Both the position numbers and the translations under genes were made by a program. Under the pieces are notes generated by a model. The model searched no databases, had not been told where the DNA came from, and was given only the letters and a program-made list of their open reading frames with translations. Positions 56,327 to 64,000 of a DNA stretch of 64,000 nt are shown piece by piece. Source of the DNA: Actinoplanes flavus (GTDB taxonomy: Bacteria; Actinomycetota; Actinomycetes; Mycobacteriales; Micromonosporaceae); assembly GCF_017592555.1 (NCBI RefSeq), contig NZ_JAGFNS010000007.1, forward strand, positions 146,391 through 210,390, given 5' to 3'. Numbering within the stretch: the first letter of the stretch is position 1; each line of letters opens with the position of its first letter.

Positions 56327-57124
56327 TCAGGCGCGGCAGATGATCTCGCCGTGCGGGATGATCAGCCACCCGTCCGGATCGCCGGCCCACCGTCGCCACC
56401 CGGCCGAGATCCGTTCCAGGCCGGCCTCGGTGGCCGCCCCGATGCGCAACGCCGTGGCGGCCATCTCCGACCTCAGCACCCGCTCCTCCCACATGCCGCC
56501 CCACCACCGCCGGTCCTCGTCGTCGGCGAAGCACCACACGCTCGCCGTCGCGGTGACGTCGGTGAACCCGGCCGCCCGCGCCCAGGACAGCAGCCGCCGC
56601 CCCGCGTCCGGCTCGCCGCCGTTGCCGCGGGCCACCCGCTGATAGAGATCCAGCCACTCGTCCAGCTCGGGCACCAGCGGGAACCAGGTGAAGGCCGCGT
56701 AGTCGCTGTCCCGGGCCGCGACCACGCCACCCGGCCGGGTCACCCGGCGCATCTCGCGCAGCGCCTGAACCGGGTCGGCCACGTGCTGGAGCACCTGGTG
56801 GGCGTGCACCACGTCGAAGCTGTCGTCCGGGAAGTCCAGGGCGTGCACGTCGCCGACGGCGAAACCGACGTTCGCCGGTCCGCGCCGCGCGATCTCGGCG
56901 CGGGCCAGGTCCAGCGCCTCGCCGGTCTGCTCGAGGGCGGTCACCCGGCCGGGCGCCACCAGCTCCGCCAGCTCGGCCGTGATGGTGCCCGGACCGCATC
57001 CGACGTCCAACAGGGAAATTCCGGAGGAAAGATGCGGCAGCAGGTACGCCGCCGAATTCTCTGCGGTGCGCCAGCGGTGCGAGCGCAAGACCGACTCGTG
57101 GTGTCCATGGGTGTAGGTCGCCAT
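56327..57124 (-). CDS. SAM-dependent methyltransferase, UbiE-like
   Basis: 265 residues. Class I methyltransferase fold: motif I LLDVGCGPGTITAELA, acidic loop in VTALEQTGEALDLARAE, VGDVHALDFPDDSFDVVHAHQVLQHVADPVQALREMRRVTRPGG. Target unknown; a small molecule is likely. ATG 57124 after GTGAGGTCC. The start lies about 100 bp from the divergent asd gene; its 3' end abuts the M15 peptidase gene (4 bp between). Confidence 0.88.
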   Translation of the reverse strand: MATYTHGHHESVLRSHRWRTAENSAAYLLPHLSSGISLLDVGCGPGTITAELAELVAPGRVTALEQTGEALDLARAEIARRGPANVGFAVGDVHALDFPDDSFDVVHAHQVLQHVADPVQALREMRRVTRPGGVVAARDSDYAAFTWFPLVPELDEWLDLYQRVARGNGGEPDAGRRLLSWARAAGFTDVTATASVWCFADDEDRRWWGGMWEERVLRSEMAATALRIGAATEAGLERISAGWRRWAGDPDGWLIIPHGEIICRA

Positions 57125-57154
57125 GGACCTCACGCTAGGCCCGCCGTCCGATAA

Positions 57155-58252
<1,098 letters not shown>

Positions 58253-58274
58253 CGACCCGGTTTTTCGCACCGCA

Positions 58275-58312
58275 CCGCCCCGGCCGAACCCTCGGCCGGG
58301 GCGGTTCTTCTT
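58275..58312 (+). terminator. Strong intrinsic terminator after asd
   Basis: CCGCCCCGGCCGA, loop ACCC, exact complement (13 bp), followed by TTCTTCTT. Confidence 0.88.
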
Positions 58313-58384
58313 CCACAATGGAAATCGCGGGACATTTTGCCCGAATCGGTAGCGCTTGGCCGGTTTTAGCGGCACAGTGATGGA

Positions 58385-58588
58385 ATGAACGACAGTGGGC
58401 TGGGCGCAGGCTACTTCTGGTGCCTCCGCGACCACCGAGTGGAGAGCGGCGACGACGTGTGCCCCGCTCAATACCGGCTCGGTCCCTACACCACGGCGGA
58501 CGACGCGACGCGGGCACTCGAGACGGTCGAGAAGCGCAATGCCGAGTGGGATGCCGAGGACGCCCGCTGGACAGGGGAAGCCAGCTGA
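58385..58588 (+). CDS. Small conserved actinobacterial protein, 67 residues
   Basis: FWCLRDHRVESGDDVCPAQYRLGPYTTADDATRALETVEKRNAEWDAED: this pattern (CLxxHRVE...CPA..RLGPY....EA..AL....ERN..WD) recurs in small actinobacterial proteins of unknown function. Two Cys residues with His may hold a metal. ATG 58385; downstream of the asd terminator and upstream of the giant Lys/Ala protein, same strand. Confidence 0.75.
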   Translation: MNDSGLGAGYFWCLRDHRVESGDDVCPAQYRLGPYTTADDATRALETVEKRNAEWDAEDARWTGEAS

Positions 58589-58626
58589 CGTCAAGCGCCG
58601 TACCGGCCGACCGGCGCCGGACCGCG

Positions 58627-58668
58627 CGTCTGCAGTCATTCCGCAAGCGTCTGCAGTCATTCCGCAAG
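58627..58668 (+). repeat. 21-bp tandem duplication before the histone-like gene
   Basis: CGTCTGCAGTCATTCCGCAAG occurs exactly twice in tandem (58627-58647 and 58648-58668). The second copy runs into the AAGGAGG ribosome-binding site of the next gene. Confidence 0.85.
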
Positions 58669-58681
58669 GAGGAACACCTCG

Positions 58682-61600
58682 ATGCCCGCTGCCAAAAAAA
58701 CCCCGAACCCTAAACCCCCTCCCGGTACGGGCCATCGCACAGCCACCGGATCCACGCCGGCCCCCCGGTCCTCGAAGCCCCAGGGCGCGACCCCCGCCAC
58801 CGTCGCGAAGCAGGCTGTACCCGGTGCGGCCGGGGCCAAGGGCGCCGGCTCCGGGGAGACGGCGCGGAACGGTGCGGCCAAAGCCACGGCCGGTGGCCGG
58901 AGATCCGTGGGGCGAGCGGGGGCGCACCGCGGAGCCGGGGTGACGATTCCGATCAGCGCGGCGGGCGACAGCGGGCGGACGACGGGTACGCGGCGGGTCG
59001 CCGCCGCCCTGGGCAACCCGCCGAAGAATCAGGTGACCGTATCCACCGGCGAAGGCGACGACCGCGACGAGGACCAGGCTCAAGGCGACGTGCCCGTCGT
59101 CGATGAGGTGCCGTTCGTCGGCGACTGGTTCCGGCCGGAGCGCGGGCCCGCCCAGCCGGCACGCGACTCCGACCAGTGGGGCGCCGACCGCCCCGACCTG
59201 GAAGCACTCGGCACCGAATCCGGCGACGCTGAGGGCGGTGGCTCGGCCGGGCCCACCGATCTGGTCGGGGGCGGTCGGGTCTCCCCACCCGCCCGGCTCT
59301 CCAGCACGGACGTACCAGAACGCCGCCCCGCCCACCGGGACGGCGACGAGCTCCCGGACCGGGACGCCGACGCCGCCACTTCCGCGGCGGGCGCCGTCCG
59401 TACTTCTGCGGCGGGCGCCGTCCGTACTTCTGCGGCGGGCGCTGCCCCCACTTCCGCGGCGGGCACTGCCCCTACACCTGCGGCGGGCGTCGTCCGCCCC
59501 TCCGCGGCGGACGCTGTCCCCACTTCTGCGGCGGAGGCTGTCCCCACTTCTGCGGCGGAGGCTGTCCCCACTTCTGCGGCGGGCGTCGTCCGCACTTCTG
59601 CGGCGGAGGCCGTCTCCGAACGCTCCGAGGTGACGGGCCATCCGGTCATCGAGTCGGCCTCCGGCACGGGCGACTTCGGTGAGCGGGCGACCGCGGCTGT
59701 ACCGGCTACCGGCGGACGGACCAAAGCCGCCGCTGGCCCGCGGTCCGGTGCGAGCCCGGCCGCGATGACCACCGGGGACCGGAACGGCAAGGCGAGCCTC
59801 GCCGGAACCGCGGCGGCGCCCGATTCCGCGGCATCCAGGCGCGCGGTCGGCACGGCGGCCCCGGCCAAGAAGGCGGAGCGTAAAACAGCCGGGGCCAGGA
59901 GCAGTCTCGCCAAAGGCGCTGCTGTCGGTAAGGCAACCGCTGCCAAGACGGTGGGCACGACGGCGAAGGAAAGGGCGACCGGAGCCAAGCCGGGCGACGG
60001 CAAGAAGGCGAGTGCCGGCGCTCCGCGAGCAGCCGGCGCCGCGACGGCAGCAGCCCCGAAGAAGACGGTCGCCAAGGCTGCGGCCGAGTCCGTCGGCAAG
60101 AAGACGGCCGGAGCAGCCAAGACAATCGGAACCAAGTCCGCCGGGACAGCGACGGCCAAGAAGGCGGGCGCCGCTAAGGCCGCTCCGGCCAGGGGCGGAT
60201 CGGCTGCCGAGGCGACCGCGGCAAAGGCCGCCAAGGCCACGAAGAAGGCCACAGCCGTCAAGGTCACCCCCGCCAAGCAGCCACCGGCAAAGGCCACTGC
60301 CGCGAAGAGCACGGCCACAAAAGCCACCGTGGCGAAGTCAGCCGCCAAGAAGTCCACCGTGGCGAAGTCGGCAGGCACCAAAGCCACAGCAGCAAAGGCC
60401 ACTGCGGTGAAGACGGTTGGTGCGAAGGCCGGGGCGGTGAAGGCTGGCGCCAAGGCTGCTGCGGTGAAGGCTGGCGCCAAGGCTGCTGCGGTGAAGGCTG
60501 GCGCCAAGGCCACTGCGGTGAAGGCGGTTGGTGTGAAGGCTGCTGCGGCCAAGGCTGGCGCCAAGGCCACTGCGGTGAAGGCGGTTGGTGCGAAGGCTGC
60601 AGCGGCCAAGGCTGGCGCTAAGGCTGCTGCGGTGAAGGCTGGCGCTAAGGCTGCTGCGGTGAAGGCTGGTGCTAAGGCCACGCCGGTGAAGGCGGTTGGC
60701 GCGAAGGCAACGGCAGCCAAGGCCGCCGGCGCCAAGGCCACCGCGGCAAAAGTTGGTGCGAGGGCTACCGGGGCGAAGGCGGCTGGTGCTAAAGCCACCG
60801 CAGCCAAAGCTGGTGCAAAGGCCACCGCGGTGAAGGCTGGGGCAAAGGCCGCTGTGGCAAAGGCAGTCGGTTCCAAGGCCACCGGAGCAAAGGCGATCGG
60901 TGCCAAAACTGCTGCGGCCAAAGCGGCTGGTGCTACGGCCGCTGGGACCAGATCGGCCGGGGCGAAAGCTCCTGCGGCTAAGACCACGGGGACGAAACGA
61001 GCCGCTGGAGCGAAAGTCACCGGGTCCCAGGCGACGGGTACCAGGACAGCGGCAGGCACCAAAGCCAGCGGGGCGAGGGCAGCTGGGGCGAAGGCCGCTC
61101 CGGCCAAGTCGACGGCCGTCAAGTCAACGGCGGTCAAGTCGACAGCTGCCAAGTCAACGGCGGTCAAGTCGACAGCGCCCAAGTCAACGGCAGTCAAGTC
61201 GACGGCAGTCAAGTCAACGGCAGTCAAGTCAACAGCGCCCAAGTCAACGGCAGTCAAGTCGACGGCAGTCAAGTCAACGGCGCCCAAGTCGACGGCAGTC
61301 AAGTCGACGTCTGCCAAAGCGGCCGCGACCAAAGCTGGTGCGGGCAGAGCGGCTAAGACTGTCGGGTCTACCGGCGCCAAGGCGTCGGTTACCAAGGCCA
61401 CCGCCGCCAACGGGAGGGCGGTCAAGTCGGCAGCCGGTAGGGTGACAGCCGCGAAGGCTACCTCTGCTGGAACCAGGACGGCCGCCGTCAAGGCACCGGC
61501 GACCAAGACCGGCCGGGCCAAAACCACGGGTGGTTCGGCTGGAGGAAGTCCGACGGCGCCGGGTCGGACGGGCGCCTCCCGAACCACCAAGGCGGCCACG

Positions 61601-62146
61601 GCGACCCGAACGGCAGCGACCAACGCGGCGCGCAACGGCATCGGCGCGACGACACCAGCCAAAAAGACGGCGAGCAAGGCGACCAAGACCAGTGCGGTGA
61701 AGGCGACGGCAGGTAGGGCGGCCAAAGCTACCGCGGCTAAGACGACGGCGGGTAAGGCCGCTGGTACGACTGGCCCCGGGAGGTCGACGGTCACCAAGAC
61801 CGCGGCTGCGAAGGCGTCGGCGAGCGGAGCGGCGACGGCTCGGACAGCTGGTACCAGGGCCGCCGCCGGGAATTCTGGGGCACGATCCGCGACTGGCGGA
61901 GCGATGATGGCAAGTCGCTCCACCGGTGCGAAGGCTGCGACCGCGAAGGCTGACAAGGGAACCAACCAATCTGGTACGACCGGGACGGGCCGAGCCACCG
62001 GGAACGCGGCCAAGGCGACACGGGTGTCCCGCGCTTCCGGGGCCAACGCGGTGGCGAGCGGTGCCCCAGGTGGTGCCCGGAGTGCTCGTAACACCGCCAA
62101 GACCGAACCGGCGACAGCCTCGCGAGCGGCCACTCGCCGCCGGTGA
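58682..62146 (+). CDS. Giant Lys/Ala-rich histone H1-like repeat protein
   Basis: 1154 residues with no globular domain recognised. Residues ~1-130 are Pro/Gly/Ala/Arg-rich; ~135-215 are acidic (EVPFVGDWFRPERGPAQPARD); ~235-320 hold repeats of TSAAGAV(R/P); from ~400 to the end Ala, Lys, Thr, Gly and Ser dominate, with motifs such as KAGAKAAAVKA and KSTAVKSTAPK. The tail resembles histone H1 and the basic tail of mycobacterial HupB but without an HU head, and should bind DNA or another polyanion. ATG 58682 has a strong AAGGAGG. The long antisense frame over it is rejected. Confidence 0.8.
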   Translation: MPAAKKTPNPKPPPGTGHRTATGSTPAPRSSKPQGATPATVAKQAVPGAAGAKGAGSGETARNGAAKATAGGRRSVGRAGAHRGAGVTIPISAAGDSGRTTGTRRVAAALGNPPKNQVTVSTGEGDDRDEDQAQGDVPVVDEVPFVGDWFRPERGPAQPARDSDQWGADRPDLEALGTESGDAEGGGSAGPTDLVGGGRVSPPARLSSTDVPERRPAHRDGDELPDRDADAATSAAGAVRTSAAGAVRTSAAGAAPTSAAGTAPTPAAGVVRPSAADAVPTSAAEAVPTSAAEAVPTSAAGVVRTSAAEAVSERSEVTGHPVIESASGTGDFGERATAAVPATGGRTKAAAGPRSGASPAAMTTGDRNGKASLAGTAAAPDSAASRRAVGTAAPAKKAERKTAGARSSLAKGAAVGKATAAKTVGTTAKERATGAKPGDGKKASAGAPRAAGAATAAAPKKTVAKAAAESVGKKTAGAAKTIGTKSAGTATAKKAGAAKAAPARGGSAAEATAAKAAKATKKATAVKVTPAKQPPAKATAAKSTATKATVAKSAAKKSTVAKSAGTKATAAKATAVKTVGAKAGAVKAGAKAAAVKAGAKAAAVKAGAKATAVKAVGVKAAAAKAGAKATAVKAVGAKAAAAKAGAKAAAVKAGAKAAAVKAGAKATPVKAVGAKATAAKAAGAKATAAKVGARATGAKAAGAKATAAKAGAKATAVKAGAKAAVAKAVGSKATGAKAIGAKTAAAKAAGATAAGTRSAGAKAPAAKTTGTKRAAGAKVTGSQATGTRTAAGTKASGARAAGAKAAPAKSTAVKSTAVKSTAAKSTAVKSTAPKSTAVKSTAVKSTAVKSTAPKSTAVKSTAVKSTAPKSTAVKSTSAKAAATKAGAGRAAKTVGSTGAKASVTKATAANGRAVKSAAGRVTAAKATSAGTRTAAVKAPATKTGRAKTTGGSAGGSPTAPGRTGASRTTKAATATRTAATNAARNGIGATTPAKKTASKATKTSAVKATAGRAAKATAAKTTAGKAAGTTGPGRSTVTKTAAAKASASGAATARTAGTRAAAGNSGARSATGGAMMASRSTGAKAATAKADKGTNQSGTTGTGRATGNAAKATRVSRASGANAVASGAPGGARSARNTAKTEPATASRAATRRR

Positions 62147-62660
62147 GCGAAACGCGGGCCATGCCGATCGGCGTGGCCCGCGCTGTCCCGGCCTTCCGTG
62201 CGCCCGCGATGGGCCAGGCAGCCGCGCATTGTGGTTGATCTTGCCCAGCTGGCCGTGGGTGTTGTCTCGGAGCGCTCGAAACTGCCCCCACAACCAACTG
62301 GGGTTGATCGGCTGGTTCTTGGTGCGGTTTGAGCGGTGTTGCGGCGTCCCTCACGGCCGGCTGGAGTTGATCGCCTGGTTCTCGGTGCTGTTTCGGCGGT
62401 GTTGGGGCGGCGCTCACGGCCGGCTGGAGTTGATCGGCTGCGGTTCGGTGGTGTGGGAGAGCGCTGACGGTCGGCTGGGCGAGATCGGCTGTTGATGCGG
62501 ACAGTTCGCTGTGAATGTGGTGGGGGCGCCTTCTGGGAAGGGACGGGTGCTTCGGGCGGGGGTGTCGCGGGTGGGCGAGCGGGGGTATGACTGGGCGGGG
62601 CTTCGTTGCGGGGAGTGGTGGAGCCGGGCTTGAAGGACGCCGGCCTGATAGGAATGTCGC
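62147..62660. other. Intergenic region with 63-bp tandem repeats, no gene
   Basis: 514 bp between the histone-like gene and the RNB gene. A GC-rich hairpin-like stretch follows the stop (GCGGGCCATG...), then tandem repeats fill 62231-62490. No convincing gene on either strand; both strands are open across the repeats only because their period is a multiple of three. Confidence 0.6.
62298..62490. repeat. Imperfect 63-bp tandem repeats
   Basis: The motif CTGG(G/A)GTTGATCG starts at 62298, 62361 and 62424 (63 bp apart), and a shorter copy CTGGGCGAGATCG at 62475. A degenerate earlier copy has GTTGATC at 62234. Each unit continues with GGTTC(T)(T/C)GGTG and ends CTCACGGCCGG. Confidence 0.8.
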
Positions 62661-64000
62661 GTGCCGATCAAAGTGGTGGTGGCTCCGCAGATCGACTTCT
62701 CGGGGCTGCGGCGGGAGCTGGGGTTGCCGGGTGAGTTCTCGGCGGCTGTGCTGTCCGAGGCTGAGGAGAGCGCGCGGGTCACGTCGCTGCCGGAGGTGGA
62801 TCGGACCGGGGTCGAGTTCGTGACTCTCGATCCGGCCTCGTCCCGGGATCTCGACCAGGCGGTTCATCTGAGCCGGCGGGCCGGGGGCGGCTATCGGGTG
62901 CGGTATGCGATCGCCGATGTGGCGGCGTACGTGCGGCCCGGTGGGGTGCTGGAGGCGGAGAGCTGGGCTCGGGGGCAGACCGTCTATCTGCCGGACGGGC
63001 GGATTCCGTTGCATCCGCCGGTGCTCAGTGAGGGCGCGGTGAGCCTGCTGCCGGACGGGGACCGGGCGGCCGTGGTCTGGACGATCGACCTGGACGGTGA
63101 CGGGGAGACGGTCGCGGTCGAGGTGGAGCGGGGCCGGGTTCGCAGCCGCGCCAAACTGGACTATGAGACGGTGCAGCGGCAGATCGGCGCGGGCACCGTG
63201 CCGGAGCCGCTGGCGTTGCTGCCGGAGATCGGTGGGCTGCTGGCCCGGCGGGCCGCTGAGCGGGGCGCGGTGAATCTGCCACTGCCCGCGCAGGAGGTCG
63301 AGCGGGACGGCGACGGCTGGCGGCTGGTGCTGCGGGCGCCGTTGCCGGTCGAGGAGCACAACGCGCAGATCTCGCTGCTCACCGGTATGGCCGCGGCCCG
63401 GATCATGCTGGCCGGTGGGATCGGGCTGTTGCGTACCATGCCGGCGCCGAAACCGGAGGCCGTGCGGACGTTGCGGGCCGCCGCCGAGCCGCTCGGTGTG
63501 ACGTGGCCGGCCGGCGCCTCGGTGGGTGCGGTGGTCGCGTCGGTGGACCCGTCCGGCCCGCGCGGGGCCGCCTTCCTGGATCAGGCCGCCGATCTGCTGC
63601 GCGGGGCCGCCTACACCGCCTTCGGCGCTGACACGCCGTCGGCGCCCGGCGCGCGGGCCGAGGCCGGAGACGGTGGGCCGGGACTGCCCGCGGAGACCGG
63701 GCACGGCGGGGTGGGCGCGCCGTACGCGCATGTCACGGCGCCGTTGCGGCGGCTCGCGGATCGGTACGCCACGGAGATCTGTCTCGCGCTGCACGCCGGA
63801 CGGCCCGTCCCGGACTGGGCGATGGAGGCTCTGCCCCGGCTGCCGAAGGCGATGTCGTCCACGGACCGGGTCGCCTCGGCGGCCGACCGGGGCGCGATCG
63901 ACCTGGCCGAGGCGGTTCTGCTGGCGGGCCGGGTCGGGGAGGTGTTCGAGGCGGCGGTCCTGGACCGGGACGAGCCGTCCGGCAAGCGGCCGGCCGGCGG
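62661..64000 (+). CDS. RNB-family exoribonuclease (RNase II/R type), partial
   Basis: Runs off the window end; 446 codons seen. RNB catalytic domain: VEFVTLDPASSRDLDQAVHLSRR with the Asp cluster, YRVRYAIADVAAYVRPGGVLEAESWARGQTVYLPDGRIPLHPPVLSEGAVSLLPD. These enzymes degrade RNA 3' to 5'. No N-terminal cold-shock domain is present, so it belongs to the short actinobacterial RNB proteins. GTG 62661 after GATAGGAATG. The 3' end is missing. Confidence 0.88.
   Translation, partial: MPIKVVVAPQIDFSGLRRELGLPGEFSAAVLSEAEESARVTSLPEVDRTGVEFVTLDPASSRDLDQAVHLSRRAGGGYRVRYAIADVAAYVRPGGVLEAESWARGQTVYLPDGRIPLHPPVLSEGAVSLLPDGDRAAVVWTIDLDGDGETVAVEVERGRVRSRAKLDYETVQRQIGAGTVPEPLALLPEIGGLLARRAAERGAVNLPLPAQEVERDGDGWRLVLRAPLPVEEHNAQISLLTGMAAARIMLAGGIGLLRTMPAPKPEAVRTLRAAAEPLGVTWPAGASVGAVVASVDPSGPRGAAFLDQAADLLRGAAYTAFGADTPSAPGARAEAGDGGPGLPAETGHGGVGAPYAHVTAPLRRLADRYATEICLALHAGRPVPDWAMEALPRLPKAMSSTDRVASAADRGAIDLAEAVLLAGRVGEVFEAAVLDRDEPSGKRPAG

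Noticed and set aside
59398..61320. Short regular DNA repeats resembling a CRISPR array
   Set aside because: They are in-frame codon repeats of a Lys/Ala protein with no spacer diversity or cas genes.
59080..62229. 1049-residue frame antisense to the histone-like gene
   Set aside because: Ala/Val/Leu/Pro repeats are the mirror of Lys/Ala codon repeats; no ribosome-binding site; the sense frame has AAGGAGG and sensible composition.
62298..62490. 63-bp repeats as CRISPR
   Set aside because: Units are contiguous and similar along their whole length; no unique spacers.
61791..63794. 667-residue minus-strand frame over the 63-bp repeats and the RNB gene
   Set aside because: The RNB domain on the plus strand is unmistakable; repeat period of 63 keeps any frame open.

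Overview
The window is GC-rich, dense, GTG-start-rich actinobacterial DNA. Gene content and order point to the Micromonosporaceae, perhaps an Actinoplanes-like species; this is inferred without database search. The chromosomal backbone has the gene neighbourhoods known from Mycobacterium tuberculosis Rv2228c-Rv2230c and Rv2238c-Rv2247: RNase H/phosphatase, zinc-ribbon coiled-coil and Nif3 genes in one block; AhpE-type peroxiredoxin, DUF3052, aceE, PucR-type FasR, and fabD-fabH-acpP-fabF-accD in the other.

Layout. 0.1-12.5 kb: a Ser/Thr kinase, a STAS protein, SurE with a PfkB-type sugar kinase, a CDF metal exporter, a secreted propeller protein, a HelR-like RNA polymerase recycling ATPase, an alpha/beta hydrolase, carbonic anhydrase and DUF3145. 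12.5-14.3 kb: a GH3 lipoprotein. 14.4-20.7 kb: the minus-strand type II fatty acid synthesis operon and its FasR-like regulator, with a CCTAC-type operator before fabD. 20.9-31.3 kb: TetR regulator, gltX, aceE, YjbQ, a fused E1 paralogue, DUF3052, peroxiredoxin and tRNA-Val. 31.4-42.4 kb: collagen-like secreted protein, DUF402, prim-pol-like protein, XRE regulator with flavoprotein, the Nif3/zinc-ribbon/RNase H operon, a GH18 chitinase and a DUF3311/MctP-type uptake pair.

42.588-51.080 kb is an integrated element of the actinomycete ICE type, bounded by identical 32-bp direct repeats. The right copy is the 3' end of rnpB (RNase P RNA, minus strand, about 51.05-51.47 kb), so the element sits in the RNase P RNA gene. 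Its integrase gene is a chimera: a SprT-like HExxH metalloprotein N-terminus joined in frame to a tyrosine-recombinase catalytic domain. No excisionase or replication gene is visible, so I infer an internal deletion. Remaining genes are an FtsK-type DNA pump, its membrane partner, a GntR repressor, a Pif-like Nudix hydrolase, and a lower-GC cargo gene combining DUF262 and Schlafen/AlbA_2-like regions, a plausible phage-defence protein. A near-120-bp inverted repeat lies beside the right end.

51.5-64 kb: TauE-type permease, a small TIR protein, a GAPDH-like protein lacking the usual catalytic His, a PLP dehydratase, GTP cyclohydrolase II, an M15 peptidase, a methyltransferase, asd, a 1154-residue Lys/Ala-repeat histone-H1-like protein, 63-bp tandem repeats, and an RNB-family ribonuclease cut off by the window end.

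The strongest leads are the rnpB-targeted element with its chimeric recombinase, its defence-like cargo, the giant histone-like protein, and two core enzymes (AccD and GAPDH-like) with altered conserved motifs.
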